From NCBI GenBank assembly GCA_948552115.1, contig CAOWNX010000041.1, positions 1 to 6,531 on the forward strand: a DNA stretch of 6,531 bases, read 5' to 3'. Under the pieces are notes generated by a model. That model ran no database searches and had not been told where the DNA came from. It worked only from the letters and a program-made list of their open reading frames with translations. The DNA comes from an uncultured Bacilli bacterium. GTDB lineage: Bacteria > Bacillota_I > Bacilli_A > RF39 > UBA660. The translations under genes and the position numbers were made by a program. Below, in pieces: positions 5,741-6,531 of this stretch; position 1 is the first letter of the stretch; each line of letters begins with the position of its first letter.

Positions 5741-6531
5741 TTTTGGTCTCATGAGAGGAAATAAAATGACATCTTTTATATTTTCACTGTTTGTAAGTAG
5801 TTGTACTAGACGATCAATTCCCATACCCCATCCGCTAATTGGTGGCATTCCATATTCCATGGCTTCGATGTAATCATAATCCATTGGCATGGCTTCTTCA
5901 TCTCCATTTGCTTTTAATCTTGCTTGTTCTTCTAAGCGATGTTCTTGTTCTTGTGGGTCGACTAATTCAGAATAGGCATTAATGATTTCAGCTCCGTTGA
6001 TAACTAATTGGAAACGGTCGACAACATTTGGATTTTCATCGTTTGCTCTTGCAAGTGGAGAAAGCTCTGTTGGATGTTTAATTAGAAATATTGGGTTTAC
6101 AATGTGAGGTCTGGCTACTTTTTTATAAAGTTGATCTACTAGGTTACCAAAGCCTAGATTTTCTAGTGGTGTTTCAGATTCAATTACTAGTTTTTCGTCT
6201 TTTATTTTTTGAAGTAATGTTTCTTTGGTGTTATAAATATCAATGTCAATATCAATGTATTTGAGAATTAAGTCACGGAATGATATTGCACTCCATTCGC
6301 CACTTAAATCTACCATTTTGTCTCCTACTTGGATTTCTAGGGTACCAAAAATTCGTTCAATGATTGTTTGTAACATATTTTTTAAAAATACCATATTATC
6401 TTCATAATTTAGATAAGCACCATATCCCTCAATCATGGTAAAATCTTGTAAGTGTGTTTGGTCCATTCCTTCATTTCGAAAGCATCTTGCAATTTCAAAT
6501 ACTTTGGTAAATCCTCCCACAATTGCTCTTT
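5720..6531 (-). CDS. lysS: Lysyl-tRNA synthetase, class II, C-terminal 269 residues (5' part outside window)
   Basis: The enzyme charges tRNA-Lys with lysine in the cytosol. The frame runs open to the right edge, so the N-terminal anticodon-binding OB domain and the start of the catalytic domain are missing. Numbered from the first whole codon (6529), the fragment opens with RAIVGGFTKVFEIARCFRNEG. This holds class II motif 2, with Arg 18 and Glu 20 of FRNE. It continues to SPLARANDENPNVVDRFQLVINGAEIINAYSEL (157-189), the region that binds lysine, with Asn 184 and Glu 188 of NAYSEL. Then comes EEAMPMDYDYIEAMEYGMPP and motif 3 GWGMGIDRL (233-241), ending at ILFPLMRPKE. These blocks are diagnostic of LysRS rather than AspRS or AsnRS. 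One departure from the usual bacterial sequence is THLQDFTM after FRNEG, where RHNPEFTM is common. GTG at 6520 is an internal valine codon and not the start. Confidence 0.95.
   Translation of the reverse strand, partial: RAIVGGFTKVFEIARCFRNEGMDQTHLQDFTMIEGYGAYLNYEDNMVFLKNMLQTIIERIFGTLEIQVGDKMVDLSGEWSAISFRDLILKYIDIDIDIYNTKETLLQKIKDEKLVIESETPLENLGFGNLVDQLYKKVARPHIVNPIFLIKHPTELSPLARANDENPNVVDRFQLVINGAEIINAYSELVDPQEQEHRLEEQARLKANGDEEAMPMDYDYIEAMEYGMPPISGWGMGIDRLVQLLTNSENIKDVILFPLMRPKEERNED

Noticed and set aside
6238..6260. Short ATCAATGTCAAT-like repeat within lysS
   Set aside because: It encodes IDIDID in frame inside a normal variable segment and is too short to be treated as a repeat element.

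Overview
The window is AT-rich bacterial DNA in which every supported gene lies on the minus strand, so transcription runs from right to left in these coordinates. All complete genes end in TAA, tryptophan is written TGG as in the standard bacterial code, and several genes have strong AGGAGG-type ribosome binding sites. A ClpC-type ATPase with a UVR-like middle segment and a class II LysRS point to a low-GC Firmicute, probably a member of the Bacilli or an uncultured relative near the Mollicutes. The exact genus cannot be read from the sequence.

In transcription order the layout is as follows. First comes the 3' part of lysS (lysyl-tRNA synthetase, cut by the right edge). Next is a compact group of three genes: a winged-helix/WYL transcriptional regulator, a 182-residue protein of unknown function, and a HAD-superfamily phosphatase. 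A DcuC/YfcC-type membrane transporter follows with its own promoter. Last are the first 675 codons of a two-AAA-domain Clp ATPase, best called clpC, cut by the left edge. Hairpins with terminator character lie after lysS, between the WYL regulator and the unknown gene, and after the transporter. The last two genes of the central group are separated by a single base and are probably translationally coupled.

The order lysS ... clpC matches the general neighbourhood in many Bacilli, where lysS lies a short way upstream of ctsR-mcsA-mcsB-clpC. Here no ctsR, mcsA or mcsB is present between them, and the slot is filled by the WYL regulator, the unknown protein, the HAD enzyme and the transporter. 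The ClpC homologue still carries the N-domain glutamates that read phospho-arginine tags and a VGF ClpP-docking loop, so it looks like a working protease partner. It also has an unusual second ATPase domain. The WYL-unknown-HAD group, with a possible attenuator hairpin inside it, is the least explained part of the window. No tRNA, rRNA, CRISPR array or insertion sequence was seen. No gene-free stretch exceeds about 90 bases.
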